From the NCBI RefSeq assembly GCF_019049285.1, contig NZ_JAGMUL010000028.1:62001-126000 (forward strand): a stretch of DNA of 64,000 bases. The letters run 5' to 3'. Of the stretch, positions 1-8,605 are shown in pieces. Every line of letters begins with the position of its first letter. Position 1 is the first letter of the stretch. Source of the stretch: Streptomyces sp. AC550_RSS872. GTDB lineage: Bacteria > Actinomycetota > Actinomycetes > Streptomycetales > Streptomycetaceae. A program made the position numbers and the translations under genes. The notes beneath the pieces are model-generated. The model had not been told where the DNA came from. It saw nothing but the letters and a program-made list of their open reading frames with translations, and did not search any database.

Positions 1-2
1 TC

Positions 3-287
3 GTCACGGACGTGGGCGGGGCGGGCGAGAGCCTTCCGCCCGGCCATCCGCCGACCTGTCTGGTGCCGCCGGAGGACCCCGAGGCGCTGGCCCGGGCGCT
101 GACGGCACTGCTGCTCGACGGGCCGCTGCGTGCGGCGCTGGGTGCTCAGGCCCGGGCACATGTGCTCGCCGGCCACGAGCTGCGGCACGCCACGGACGCG
201 GTGACCGACGTCTACCGCGAGTTGCTCGGCCTCGCCACCACGCGGGTCGTCGAATCGAACGGGGGCAGGGAGTGCATCACCACATGA
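3..287 (+). CDS. glycosyltransferase family 4, C-terminal fragment (cut by window edge)
   Basis: This is the last roughly 94 codons of a GT-B fold glycosyltransferase; the rest lies to the left of the window. The visible start reads TDVGGAGE followed by a CLVPPEDPEALARAL stretch. That is the usual donor-sugar-nucleotide binding end of family 4 enzymes, where the glutamate contacts the nucleotide ribose. The stop codon overlaps the ATG of the next gene in an ATGA, so it is the upstream member of the polysaccharide operon. It probably adds one sugar to the lipid-linked repeat unit on the cytoplasmic face of the membrane. The acceptor and sugar cannot be told. Confidence 0.8.
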   Translation, partial: VTDVGGAGESLPPGHPPTCLVPPEDPEALARALTALLLDGPLRAALGAQARAHVLAGHELRHATDAVTDVYRELLGLATTRVVESNGGRECITT

Positions 288-1750
288 CCGCGGAGAGCAC
301 CGTCGCCTCGCCCGGGCAGCAGCGGACAGCGCAGGACGCCGTCACCGTTGTCGACCCGCGCGGCCGGTCCGCCGGGCGCCGGGCGGCCTCCGGACGCCGG
401 TCGCGTCACCCGCGGACGGTCTCCCGGGCGCCGCTGTGGCTGGTCGACGGCGCCGCCGCGCTGGCGGCCGCGGTGCTGGTCCTGCCCGCACCGCACCACT
501 TCTCGCCGGTCATCGTGGTGCTCGTCCTCGTTGTGATCGGGATGAACCGCCGGGCCACGCTGTACGACACCCTCGTCGTCCCCGGCGTACTCGACGAACT
601 CCCTGCCGTCTGCGGCCGGATCGCCGTCGGCTGGGCGGCGGTCGTGACGCTCTCCCCGCTGCGCTCGCTCCCGCCGGCCGTGCTGGTCGGCGCGGTCACC
701 GTGCACTGTCTCGCGGCCTGTGCGGGCCGTGAAGCGGTGCACGGGCGGCGGCGCCGGGCGCTGCGGCGGCGGCCCTGTCCGGCCCTGGTGGTCGGTCCGG
801 TCGCGATGGCCCGGCTGGTCGCGGCCGCGCTGCTGCGCCAACCGGGCTGCGGCGTACGGCCGGTGGGGCTGCTCTCCGACGACCCGGACGTCCTCGCCGA
901 CACCGACGACGAGGCCGGGCCGCCGGTGCTCACCACGGCGCAGGACGCGCGGCGGGCGGTGATCCAGAACGGGGTGGAGACGGTGCTCGTCGTGGGGGCC
1001 GCCACCCGGACGGAGAAGGCCGCCGTGCTGCGGGGGCTGGCCGCGCACGGCTGTGTGCTGTGGGAGCTGGACGCGGACCCGCCGTCGTACGGCCTCGGTG
1101 GGCGACGTCAGGGGGCGGGGCATCTGGCCGGGTTCTCGCGCAGGTTGCTGGGGCCGGGGGGCGGACGGCGGCGCGGGAGCGTGGGCAAGCGGGTGCTGGA
1201 CGTGGTGATCTCGGGGCTGCTGCTGGTGCTGGCCGGGCCGGTGCTGCTGGTGTGCGCGGCCGTGTTGCGGGTCATGGACGGGCCGGGCGTGGTGTTCCGG
1301 CAGGAGCGGATCGGCAAGGACGGACGGCCGTTCACGATGCTGAAGCTGCGCACCCACCGGCCGGCCAGCGCGCATGAGGCGGCGACCCGCTGGAGTGTGG
1401 CGGGCGAGCAGGACATGAGCCCGTTCTGCCACTTTCTGCGGCGCACCTCGCTGGACGAGCTGCTCCAGCTGTGGAACGTCTTCCGCGGCGACATGAGCCT
1501 GGTCGGTCCACGGCCCGAACGGCCGTATTTCGTCGCGAAGTTCAGCCAGGCCCATCCGGGCTATCCGGCCCGCCACCGGATGCGGACCGGGATCACCGGG
1601 CTCGCGCAGATCCACGGGCTGCGCGGTGACACCTCGATCGAGGACCGGTGCCGTTACGACAACGCCTACATCGACAACTGGTCGCTGTGGCAGGACGTCT
1701 GCATCCTGCTGCGCACGGCGGCCCAGTTCGTCCGGCCGACAGGGAGCTGA
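284..1750 (+). CDS. polyprenyl glycosylphosphotransferase (priming sugar transferase of exopolysaccharide synthesis)
   Basis: The protein has 488 residues: hydrophobic segments in the N-terminal half, then a bacterial sugar-transferase domain from about residue 300 to the end. Family landmarks visible are KRVLDVV with a membrane anchor, FRQERIGKDGRPFTMLKLRT, RTSLDELLQLWNV and GDMSLVGPRPE. These WbaP/CpsE-like enzymes move a sugar-1-phosphate from a nucleotide sugar to undecaprenyl phosphate, the first step of a repeat unit. The ATG at 284 was chosen because it overlaps the preceding stop by 4 bp and has GGGGGCAGGGAG twelve bases upstream. A GTG at 272 would leave no spacing. The next gene follows after six bases. 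Confidence 0.88.
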   Translation: MTAESTVASPGQQRTAQDAVTVVDPRGRSAGRRAASGRRSRHPRTVSRAPLWLVDGAAALAAAVLVLPAPHHFSPVIVVLVLVVIGMNRRATLYDTLVVPGVLDELPAVCGRIAVGWAAVVTLSPLRSLPPAVLVGAVTVHCLAACAGREAVHGRRRRALRRRPCPALVVGPVAMARLVAAALLRQPGCGVRPVGLLSDDPDVLADTDDEAGPPVLTTAQDARRAVIQNGVETVLVVGAATRTEKAAVLRGLAAHGCVLWELDADPPSYGLGGRRQGAGHLAGFSRRLLGPGGGRRRGSVGKRVLDVVISGLLLVLAGPVLLVCAAVLRVMDGPGVVFRQERIGKDGRPFTMLKLRTHRPASAHEAATRWSVAGEQDMSPFCHFLRRTSLDELLQLWNVFRGDMSLVGPRPERPYFVAKFSQAHPGYPARHRMRTGITGLAQIHGLRGDTSIEDRCRYDNAYIDNWSLWQDVCILLRTAAQFVRPTGS

Positions 1751-1756
1751 GCACCG

Positions 1757-3169
1757 ATGAGCACGTCCCCCAAGGCCCCTCCCCCGCTCGCGCCGCCCCG
1801 GCCGGAGCCGCGGCCCCCGCTGCGCCGGCCCGGCTCCATGCCGGCCGCCCTGTCCGCCCTGTCCGCCCTCTCCGTCCCGTCCCTGCTGTCCGTACTGCCC
1901 GTCCTCGCGGTCGTCGTCCTGCTGGGGCTGCCGGTCACACCGGGCAGCTCCGTCACACCCGCCGACGCCGCCTCCGGACTGGTCGTGCTGTGTGCGCTCG
2001 TCCAGGCCGTACGCGGGGCGCGGCGTCCGCTGAACCGGACGGCGGCGGTCCTGTTCGGGCTGCCCGTGGTGGGTATCACGGTCGCCGCTGCCGGAGCGCT
2101 GACCACCAGTGACGCGCTCTCGGGACTGGCCCGCCATCTCCAGGTGTTCGTGCTCGTCCCGGTCGCGGTGCTGCTGCTGGTGCGCGACCGGCGGGGCGCC
2201 CGGCTGGTGCTGTGGTCCCTGGTGGGCCTCGCGCTGTGGCAGGGGGCCATCGGGGTGCACCAGAACCTCACCCGGACCGGGGCCCTGTATCAGGGGGCCG
2301 ACATCCGGGCGGTGGGCACGTTCGGGCCGTCCGACGTGATGGGGATGGCGACCGTCGTGGCGTTCGGAGTGGTGGCCGCGACCGGTCTCGCCCTCGGCAC
2401 GCGGGCGCGGCGGCAGCAGGTCGTGGCGGCCGTGTGCGCGGTGGCCCTGCTCGTGCCGCTCGCGCTGTCGTTCAGCCGGGGCGCCTGGATCGCCACGGCG
2501 TTCGCCTGCGGGGCGCAGCTGCTGCTGGTCGGGGTGCGGCGGGCGGCGAAGGTGTTCGCGGCGGCGGCCGCTGTCGCGGTGGTGCTGGTCGGCGGGCTCG
2601 GCATGGGCGCGGCGACCTTGCAGGAGCGGTTGACCAGCATCACTCAGGTCACCGACGCGCCGGACCAGTCGGTCGTCGACCGGTACACGATGTGGGCCGC
2701 GGCGGGCGACATGTGGCGCGGGCATCCGATCACGGGCGTCGGGCTGAAGGCCTTCCCCGCGCACCGGGACGGCCATGCCTCGCTCGCGCTGTCGTCGGGC
2801 AGCGACACGGCCGGAGCCGGCCAGGCCTTCCGCCGTCAGCCGCTGCTCTCCCCGCACAACATGTACCTGCTGCTGCTCAGCGAGCAGGGCATGCTGGGCC
2901 TGCTCACGGTCGCGGGCAGCTGGCTCGCCCTGCTGGTGATCGCGCTGCGCCGGCTGCGGCGGAGCGGACGCGCCCTCCGGGACTGCGCGCTCCCCGCGTG
3001 CGGGCTGCTGCTGTGGCAGCTCGTCAACTTCCTGTACGCCGACATCGGCGGGCCCTCCACCATCCTCGCGGGGATCTGCCTGGGCCTCACCGCCTGGTGG
3101 GCCCTGGGCCGTGAGGCGAAAGTCCCCGCCCGGACGACGGCCCCGGCCGCGGAATCGGACCCGCGATGA
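1757..3169 (+). CDS. O-antigen ligase/polymerase family membrane protein (Wzy-like)
   Basis: This 470-residue protein is built of about ten or more hydrophobic segments. It has a proline-rich cytoplasmic N-terminus and a large extracytoplasmic loop near residues 300-380. The region with LSFSRGAWIA, then the loop containing GVGLKAFPAH and PHNMYLLLLSEQG, matches the Wzy/WaaL superfamily pattern (a conserved GxGxxxf and a PHN-x-yl motif). It probably polymerises lipid-linked repeat units on the outer face of the membrane. GGGAG sits just before the ATG. The stop overlaps the start of the next gene, so production is coupled to the flippase. Ligase rather than polymerase activity cannot be excluded. 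Confidence 0.82.
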   Translation: MSTSPKAPPPLAPPRPEPRPPLRRPGSMPAALSALSALSVPSLLSVLPVLAVVVLLGLPVTPGSSVTPADAASGLVVLCALVQAVRGARRPLNRTAAVLFGLPVVGITVAAAGALTTSDALSGLARHLQVFVLVPVAVLLLVRDRRGARLVLWSLVGLALWQGAIGVHQNLTRTGALYQGADIRAVGTFGPSDVMGMATVVAFGVVAATGLALGTRARRQQVVAAVCAVALLVPLALSFSRGAWIATAFACGAQLLLVGVRRAAKVFAAAAAVAVVLVGGLGMGAATLQERLTSITQVTDAPDQSVVDRYTMWAAAGDMWRGHPITGVGLKAFPAHRDGHASLALSSGSDTAGAGQAFRRQPLLSPHNMYLLLLSEQGMLGLLTVAGSWLALLVIALRRLRRSGRALRDCALPACGLLLWQLVNFLYADIGGPSTILAGICLGLTAWWALGREAKVPARTTAPAAESDPR

Positions 3170-4869
3170 GGCCCCGTCCGGCGACGACCGCGCGCGCCCC
3201 CGAGCAGGCGCCCGGCGGGGACGCCCCGCGCGTCGCCGAGGGCATCCGCCCTGCCCCGCCGACCGTCCGGCGGACCGGGGCGCCCTCGCGGCGCTTCCTC
3301 GCCAGGGCGACGCTGCTCTCCGCCGCGTTGTCGATGGCCGGGGCGGTCCTCGGACTCGGGCGGGACCAGACGCTCGCGCATCTGTTCGGGGCGGGGGTGG
3401 ACAGCGACGCGTTCCTCGTCGCGTGGACGCTGCCCGAGATGGCGTCGACGCTGCTGATCGAGGACGGGATGGCGTTCGTGCTCGTGCCCGCGTTCAGCGT
3501 GGCGCTGGCACGACGGGCGCACGGCGTCGGCGCCCCCGACCCCGTACGCGCGCTGGTCACCTCCTCGCTGCCGCGCCTGTGCCTGGTCCTCGCCGGCTCG
3601 GCCGCCCTGCTCGCGGCCCTGGCGCCGCAGGTGGTCGCCGTGCTCGCGCCCGGCCTGCCCGACCCGGCCCTGGCCGTGTCCTGCACCCGGCTGACCGCGA
3701 CCTGCGTCCTGAGCTTCGGGCTCGCCGGGTACTTCAGCGCGGCGCTACGGGCCCACCGTGACTATCTCGCGCCGGGTGCCATCTACATCGCCTACAACCT
3801 CGCGATCATCGCGACGATGTTCGTGCTCGCCGACCGCTGGGGCGTACGGGCCGCCGCCCTCGGTGTCGCGCTCGGCGGGTGCGTCATGGCCGCCGTACAG
3901 GCGCCGTTCCTGTGGCGGCGGATCGCCGGAGGCCGGGAGCCCGAACGCTTCTCGCCGGACTCCGGGTACGACGGGGACGGTGGCCGTACGCTCGCGCCGG
4001 CCCTGGTCTGCGCGGTCCTGCTGTTCACGCTGTGCCGGCAGTCGCAGGTCCTCATCGAACGCTACTTCGCCTCCGGGCTGCCCGCCGGTGCCATCTCGCA
4101 CCTCAACTACGCCCAGAAGGTCGCCCAGTTTCCGATGTCGCTGGCGATGATGGTGTGTGTCGTCACCTTCCCGGTGGTGGCGCGGGCCATCGCCGAGGGC
4201 GACCTGCGGCGGGCCCGGGACCGGGTCGAGCGGGACCTGACGCTGATGGGCTGCCTCGTCCTGCTGGGTGCCGCCATGGTCGTGGCCTGCGCACCGCAGA
4301 TCATTCAACTCCTGTTCCAGCGCGGCGCGTTCACCGCACAGGACACCGCCGCGACCGCCGCCGTCATGCGGGTGTACGCGGTGGGGCTGCTCGGACACAC
4401 GCTGGTCGGGGCGCTGGTGCGGTCGTACTTCTCGACCGGCCGCACCACCTGGTTCCCGCTGCTCGCCATGGGTGCCGGCGCGCTCGCCACCGTCGTCATC
4501 GGCGCCTGGGCCGTGGACCCGTGGGGTACACGCGGCCTCGCCGCGGCCAACGCGGCCGGCATCACCCTCACGGCACTGCTCCTGCTGCACGGGCTGGGTC
4601 CGCGCAGCGTGCCCGTGCGCGTCCGCTCGGTCGTCGCCGAACTGTCCCGCCCCGTACGCGCGGCGCTGTGCGCCACCGGGGCCGGGCTGTTCTGCGCGAG
4701 GCCGTTCGAGTCTCCCGCGGCCGCCGTCGCCGTCGGCTGTACCTGCGTGACCGGCGTCTTCCTGCTGCTGGCCTGGATCCTCGACGCGGCGGGCGTCCGG
4801 GCCCTTCTGCTTCCCGTCACGCACTCCGTCCGTAGCTCCCTCACCCGAAAGCTTCGCCATGGTCGCTGA
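3166..4869 (+). CDS. MurJ/MVF-family lipid-linked oligosaccharide flippase (Wzx role)
   Basis: The protein has 567 residues with around 13-14 hydrophobic segments. It resembles the mouse-virulence-factor/MurJ branch of the MOP exporter superfamily, with features such as GLGRDQTLAHLFGAG in the first helices and the QIIQLLFQRGAFTAQDT segment. Within this operon its likely task is to flip undecaprenyl-linked repeat units across the membrane (a Wzx role) rather than lipid II, because it sits between the polymerase and deacetylase genes. Its ATG overlaps the previous stop (ATGA). The last eleven bases overlap the start of the deacetylase gene. Confidence 0.82.
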   Translation: MRPRPATTARAPEQAPGGDAPRVAEGIRPAPPTVRRTGAPSRRFLARATLLSAALSMAGAVLGLGRDQTLAHLFGAGVDSDAFLVAWTLPEMASTLLIEDGMAFVLVPAFSVALARRAHGVGAPDPVRALVTSSLPRLCLVLAGSAALLAALAPQVVAVLAPGLPDPALAVSCTRLTATCVLSFGLAGYFSAALRAHRDYLAPGAIYIAYNLAIIATMFVLADRWGVRAAALGVALGGCVMAAVQAPFLWRRIAGGREPERFSPDSGYDGDGGRTLAPALVCAVLLFTLCRQSQVLIERYFASGLPAGAISHLNYAQKVAQFPMSLAMMVCVVTFPVVARAIAEGDLRRARDRVERDLTLMGCLVLLGAAMVVACAPQIIQLLFQRGAFTAQDTAATAAVMRVYAVGLLGHTLVGALVRSYFSTGRTTWFPLLAMGAGALATVVIGAWAVDPWGTRGLAAANAAGITLTALLLLHGLGPRSVPVRVRSVVAELSRPVRAALCATGAGLFCARPFESPAAAVAVGCTCVTGVFLLLAWILDAAGVRALLLPVTHSVRSSLTRKLRHGR

Positions 4870-5650
4870 CATCTCCGCCGCCCCACGCGCGGCCGAACCC
4901 GATCCCGACCCGGTCGCGGGGGGACGCCCGAGACAGGGTCCCGCCGCCTGGGTGGCCATGTACCACTCCGTCTCCGACTGCCGGGACGACCCGTACAACG
5001 TCACCGTCACGCCCGACCGCCTGGACCGGCAACTCGGCTGGCTCGCGGCCCGCGGACTGCGCGGGGTGAGCGTGCGGGAGCTGCTCGCGGCGCGGGCCCG
5101 GGGCGCCGAGCGCGGCCTGGTCGGGCTCACCTTCGACGACGGGTACACCGACTTCCTCACCCACGCGGTGCCCGTGCTGCACCGCTGGGGCTTCTCGGCC
5201 ACGGTGTTCGTCCTGCCCGGGCGGCTCGGCGGCGAGAACTCCTGGGAGCAGGCCGGCCCGCGCAAACCGCTGTTCGACGTGGCCGACGTCCACCGGGCCG
5301 CGGCCGCGGGCATGGAGGTCGCCTCGCACGGTCTGACCCACCTCGACCTGACCAGGGCAACCGACGAGGTGCTGCACTGCGAGGTCGGCGAGAGCCGGCA
5401 GCGGCTCGCCGCCCTCACCGGAGGCGACGTCGACGGCTTCTGCTACCCGTACGGCTGTCTCGACGAGCGCGTCGTCGCCGCCGTGCGCCGGGCCGGGTAC
5501 CGCTACGCCTGCTCGATCTCCCCCGGCCCGGCCGGCTCCGGCGACCTCGCGCTGCCCCGCATCCACCTCGGGCAGGCGGACATCTCGCTGCGGCTTGAGC
5601 TGAAGCGCCGCCTGGCCCGGTACTACGGCCGTGCCCTGGAGGCCGTGTGA
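4859..5650 (+). CDS. polysaccharide deacetylase (NodB homology domain)
   Basis: This is a 263-residue carbohydrate esterase family 4 protein. TFDDGY at residues 91-96 supplies the catalytic base aspartate and a metal-binding aspartate. SHGLTH at 156-161 supplies the two metal-binding histidines, and FCYPYG follows near residue 190. The family removes N-acetyl (or O-acetyl) groups from sugars. No signal peptide is visible, so it may act on lipid-linked repeat units inside the cell. The ATG at 4859 lies within the 3' end of the flippase gene, and the stop overlaps the next GTG. The position suggests it tailors the operon's own polysaccharide. Confidence 0.86.
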   Translation: MVADISAAPRAAEPDPDPVAGGRPRQGPAAWVAMYHSVSDCRDDPYNVTVTPDRLDRQLGWLAARGLRGVSVRELLAARARGAERGLVGLTFDDGYTDFLTHAVPVLHRWGFSATVFVLPGRLGGENSWEQAGPRKPLFDVADVHRAAAAGMEVASHGLTHLDLTRATDEVLHCEVGESRQRLAALTGGDVDGFCYPYGCLDERVVAAVRRAGYRYACSISPGPAGSGDLALPRIHLGQADISLRLELKRRLARYYGRALEAV

Positions 5651-6789
5651 AGGCCCTGCACGTCATCACCGGCCTCGGCGTCGGCGGCGCGGAACAGCAG
5701 CTGCGGCTGCTGTTGCGGCACCTGCCCGCGCAGTGCGACGTGGTGACACTGACCAACCCCGGCTCCGTCGCGGCCGGCCTGGCCGCCGACGGCGTCCGCG
5801 TCGCCCACCTCGGGATGAGCGGCAACCGCGACGTCGACGCGCTGCCCCGCCTCACCCGGCTGATCCGCGCCGGCCGCTACGACCTGGTCCACACCCACCT
5901 GTACCGGGCCTGTCTGTACGGCCGGATCGCGGCGCGGCTCGCGGGAGTCGGGGCCGTCGTCGCCACTGAGCACTCGATCGGCGCGAGCCGGCTGGAGGGC
6001 CGTCCCATGACCGCGGGTGTCCGCGCCCTCTACCTGGCCGGCGAGCGCCTCGGCCGCGCCACGGTCGCCGTGTCACCGACGGTGGCGCAGCGGCTGCGGC
6101 ACTGGGGTGTGCCCGGGCCGCGCATCCGGGTCATCCCGAACGGCATCGACGCGCCCCGGTTCCGTTTCGACGAGGTGCGCCGCAAGGAGGCCCGGGCGTT
6201 CCACGGGCTGCCGCCGGACGCGTACGTGGTCGGCGGGGTGGGGCGCCTCACCCCGGGCAAGCGGTTCGACCTGCTCGTGCGGGCACTGCACCAACTGCCC
6301 GGCGACGTATGGCTGCTGCTGGTGGGTGCCGGCCCCGAGGAGGCGGCGCTGCGGCGCACCGCGCAGCGGCTCGGGGTCGCGGAGCGGATGGTGCTGACGG
6401 GCGAGCGCCCGTATCTGTCCCTCCCCGGCGACGACGCGCCGGGCCTTGCCGCCCTGCTGTCCGCGATGGACGTACTCGCCTCGCCGTCGCCGGAGGAGGC
6501 CTTCGGCCTGGCCGTGGTCGAGGCGCTGGCGGCCGGGCTCCCCGTGCTGTACGCGAGTTGCCCCGCCGTCGACGACATGCCGCCGGACGCGGCCCCGGGA
6601 GCCCGGCGGGTCCGGGGCGGGGCCGAGGCGTACGCGCGGGAACTGCTGCGGCTGCGGGTGCTGGGACGGGACGAGCGGACCGTCCCCGATGTCGTACGCC
6701 GCTATGACATCGCGCGTACCGCGCGGCAGTTGATGGATCTGTACACGGCCGCTCTGTCCGGCTCGAACCTGGAAGTGAGTTCCTCATGA
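5647..6789 (+). CDS. glycosyltransferase family 4
   Basis: This 380-residue GT-B glycosyltransferase starts with the glycine-rich loop GLGVGGAEQQLR. It carries VIPNGIDAPRF at the domain hinge, a GGVGRLTPGKRFDLL donor-domain entry and the late EEAFGLAVVEALAAGLPV motif with the nucleotide-binding EX7E arrangement. It should transfer one sugar from a nucleotide donor to the growing lipid-linked oligosaccharide in the cytoplasm. The GTG start overlaps the preceding stop in GTGA, and its own stop overlaps the next ATG. Sugar specificity cannot be read from the sequence. Confidence 0.87.
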   Translation: MKALHVITGLGVGGAEQQLRLLLRHLPAQCDVVTLTNPGSVAAGLAADGVRVAHLGMSGNRDVDALPRLTRLIRAGRYDLVHTHLYRACLYGRIAARLAGVGAVVATEHSIGASRLEGRPMTAGVRALYLAGERLGRATVAVSPTVAQRLRHWGVPGPRIRVIPNGIDAPRFRFDEVRRKEARAFHGLPPDAYVVGGVGRLTPGKRFDLLVRALHQLPGDVWLLLVGAGPEEAALRRTAQRLGVAERMVLTGERPYLSLPGDDAPGLAALLSAMDVLASPSPEEAFGLAVVEALAAGLPVLYASCPAVDDMPPDAAPGARRVRGGAEAYARELLRLRVLGRDERTVPDVVRRYDIARTARQLMDLYTAALSGSNLEVSSS

Positions 6790-7460
6790 CCGACAACCCC
6801 ACTGAGGGTGCCCGGGTGGCCGACCGTTCGCGCTTCCGCGTGACACGGCTGGCCTCATGGTGGTGGCTGCCGGCCGCCGCGCTGGTCGGTGCCGCGGCCG
6901 GTGGCGCCTACGGCCAGCTGAGACCCCCGCAGTACACGGCGACCAGCTCCGTCGTCGCCGTGCCGAACGGCACGACCGAGGCCGACTGCACCGACGCGCT
7001 CGGTTTCGCGCAGGCGTACGGCCGGGTGGCCACGCAGCTCGCGGTGCTCGGCGACGCCCAGGTGTGGGCGGGCGTACCGGTCTCCACGCTGCGCGAGAGC
7101 GTGGACGTGGCGACCTCGCCGGACGCGCCGATGGTGGCGGTGTCGGCGACCGCGTCGAAGCCCTCGCAGGCCGTCGACATCGCCAACGCCGTGTCCCGCG
7201 CGCTGATCACGGAGGCGGACCACACCCGCTCGCGCACCGGCATCCGGCTCGAACGCCTCTCCCGGGCCCTGAAACCCACCGAGCCGTCGTCCGCGTCCCC
7301 GGCGCTGGCCTCGCTCGTGGGCGCGAGCGCGGGCGGCCTGCTGGGCGGCCTCGCGCTGCTGGCACGGCCGCGGCGTACCCCGGAGGACGACGACGACCAG
7401 GGCCACGCCTCGGTCCCCGGCCCGGCAGGCGCCGCCGATGCCCGCGGGACGCTTGGGTGA
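6786..7460 (+). CDS. Wzz/YveK-like polysaccharide chain-length determinant, no kinase domain
   Basis: The protein has 224 residues with one transmembrane segment near residues 24-45 (WWWLPAAALVGAAAGGAY) and a second near residues 172-192. An extracytoplasmic domain of about 120 residues lies between them, and a short acidic tail follows. This two-helix layout, with the PPQYTATSSVVAV strand after the first helix, is that of Wzz/capsular chain-length regulators. Many Gram-positive versions are followed by a tyrosine kinase, but none is fused or adjacent here. It overlaps its neighbours by 4 bp at both ends (ATGA, then GTGA). It probably tunes the length of the polymer made by the Wzy-like protein. 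Confidence 0.75.
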   Translation: MTDNPTEGARVADRSRFRVTRLASWWWLPAAALVGAAAGGAYGQLRPPQYTATSSVVAVPNGTTEADCTDALGFAQAYGRVATQLAVLGDAQVWAGVPVSTLRESVDVATSPDAPMVAVSATASKPSQAVDIANAVSRALITEADHTRSRTGIRLERLSRALKPTEPSSASPALASLVGASAGGLLGGLALLARPRRTPEDDDDQGHASVPGPAGAADARGTLG

Positions 7461-8605
7461 GCGGGCACGGGCGCGCGCTGTCGGTGGAGGTGTGCACCGA
7501 CGAGCGCGCCTTCGCGGAGCTGGCCGGCGACTGGGAACGCCTGCACGGTGCGTGCCCGTCCGCGACGGCGTTCCAGAGCCATGCCTGGCTGCACTCGTGG
7601 TGGCAGTCGTACGGCAGTCCGGGCGGGCTGCGGCTCGTGCTGGTGCGCAGGGGCGGTGCGCTGGTGGCGGCGGCGCCGCTGATGCGGGTGCGTCGGCCGC
7701 TGCCGGCGCTGGTGCCGATGGGCGGCGCCATCACCGACCTCTGCGATGTGCTCATCGACGACGAGGTGGCCGCGCCGGCCGCCGGGGCGCTGGCGGATGG
7801 CCTGGCCGAGCTGGCGCGCACCGCCCTGGTCGACTTCCGCGAGGTGCGGCCGGGCGGCGCGATGGAACGCGTCTACCTGTGCTGGCGCGGGCCGCGGCAC
7901 CGGCTGCCCGACTCGGTGTGCCTGGAGTTGCCCGCCGTACCCATGGACGAGCTGGTCGGGCGGCTGTCCTCGCGACACGCCCAGCGGGTCCGCAACAAGG
8001 TGAACCGGCTCGCGCGGCTCGGCATCGAGTGGCGCCTCGTGCGCGACGACGAGACCGACGCCGCGCTGCGCCGGCTGCTCGCGCTGCACCGGCTGCAATG
8101 GCAGGGCCGAGGGATGTCGTCGGAGCACGCCCGGCCGCGGTTCCTGGAACACCTGGTCCGCTCGGCGGCGCCGATGACCCGGTCCGGGCAGGCGGCGGTG
8201 ATGGAGTTCCTGCTCGACGGGACGGTGGTGGCGGTCAATCTGAACCTGCTGTCGGGACGGGCAGGAGGGCTGGCCGGCACCTATCTCTACGGCTTCCATC
8301 CGCAGCTGCGGGAGCAGAAGGTGGACGTGGCGGCGATGCTGCTGCACGCGTCCACCGAGCACCTCTCGTCGGTCGACGGACACCGGGTGCTGAGCCTGCT
8401 GCGCGGTGACGAGCCGTACAAGTACCGCTGGCATCCCAAGAGGGTCGTCAACCAGCGCCTGCTGCTGGCCCGCCGCCGCACCGCCCCGCTGCTGGCGGCC
8501 GCCGTCGCGGAGGCGGGTGCGCGACAGCGGGTCAAACGGGTGTTGCGCCGCGAGCCGGTTGAGACAGAGCAGACGGATCAGGCACAGCAGACGGATCAGC
8601 GGTAG
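7457..8605 (+). CDS. FemAB/BioF2-like GNAT-fold acyltransferase
   Basis: This 382-residue protein fits the BioF2-like acetyltransferase family found in polysaccharide clusters. It has FQSHAWLHSWWQSYG near the N-terminus, a basic RHAQRVRNKVNRLARLG segment, and a C-terminal GNAT half with AAVMEFLLDGTVVAVNLNLL, TYLYGFHP and RGDEPYKYRW. Such proteins are thought to acylate sugars or amino sugars of surface polymers. The GTG at 7457 was chosen because it makes a GTGA overlap with the previous stop. It is the last gene of the operon, and its 3' end overlaps a convergent gene by ten bases. The acyl donor is unknown. Confidence 0.75.
   Translation: MSGHGRALSVEVCTDERAFAELAGDWERLHGACPSATAFQSHAWLHSWWQSYGSPGGLRLVLVRRGGALVAAAPLMRVRRPLPALVPMGGAITDLCDVLIDDEVAAPAAGALADGLAELARTALVDFREVRPGGAMERVYLCWRGPRHRLPDSVCLELPAVPMDELVGRLSSRHAQRVRNKVNRLARLGIEWRLVRDDETDAALRRLLALHRLQWQGRGMSSEHARPRFLEHLVRSAAPMTRSGQAAVMEFLLDGTVVAVNLNLLSGRAGGLAGTYLYGFHPQLREQKVDVAAMLLHASTEHLSSVDGHRVLSLLRGDEPYKYRWHPKRVVNQRLLLARRRTAPLLAAAVAEAGARQRVKRVLRREPVETEQTDQAQQTDQR

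Noticed and set aside
212..2857. 881-codon open frame on the minus strand opposite the polysaccharide genes
   Set aside because: It is a GC-rich shadow of real genes on the plus strand, rich in R, P, G and H, with no domain and no ribosome-binding site.
3166..4869. Calling the flippase MurJ for lipid II
   Set aside because: The context is an exopolysaccharide operon; a Wzx role is more likely than the essential cell-wall MurJ.
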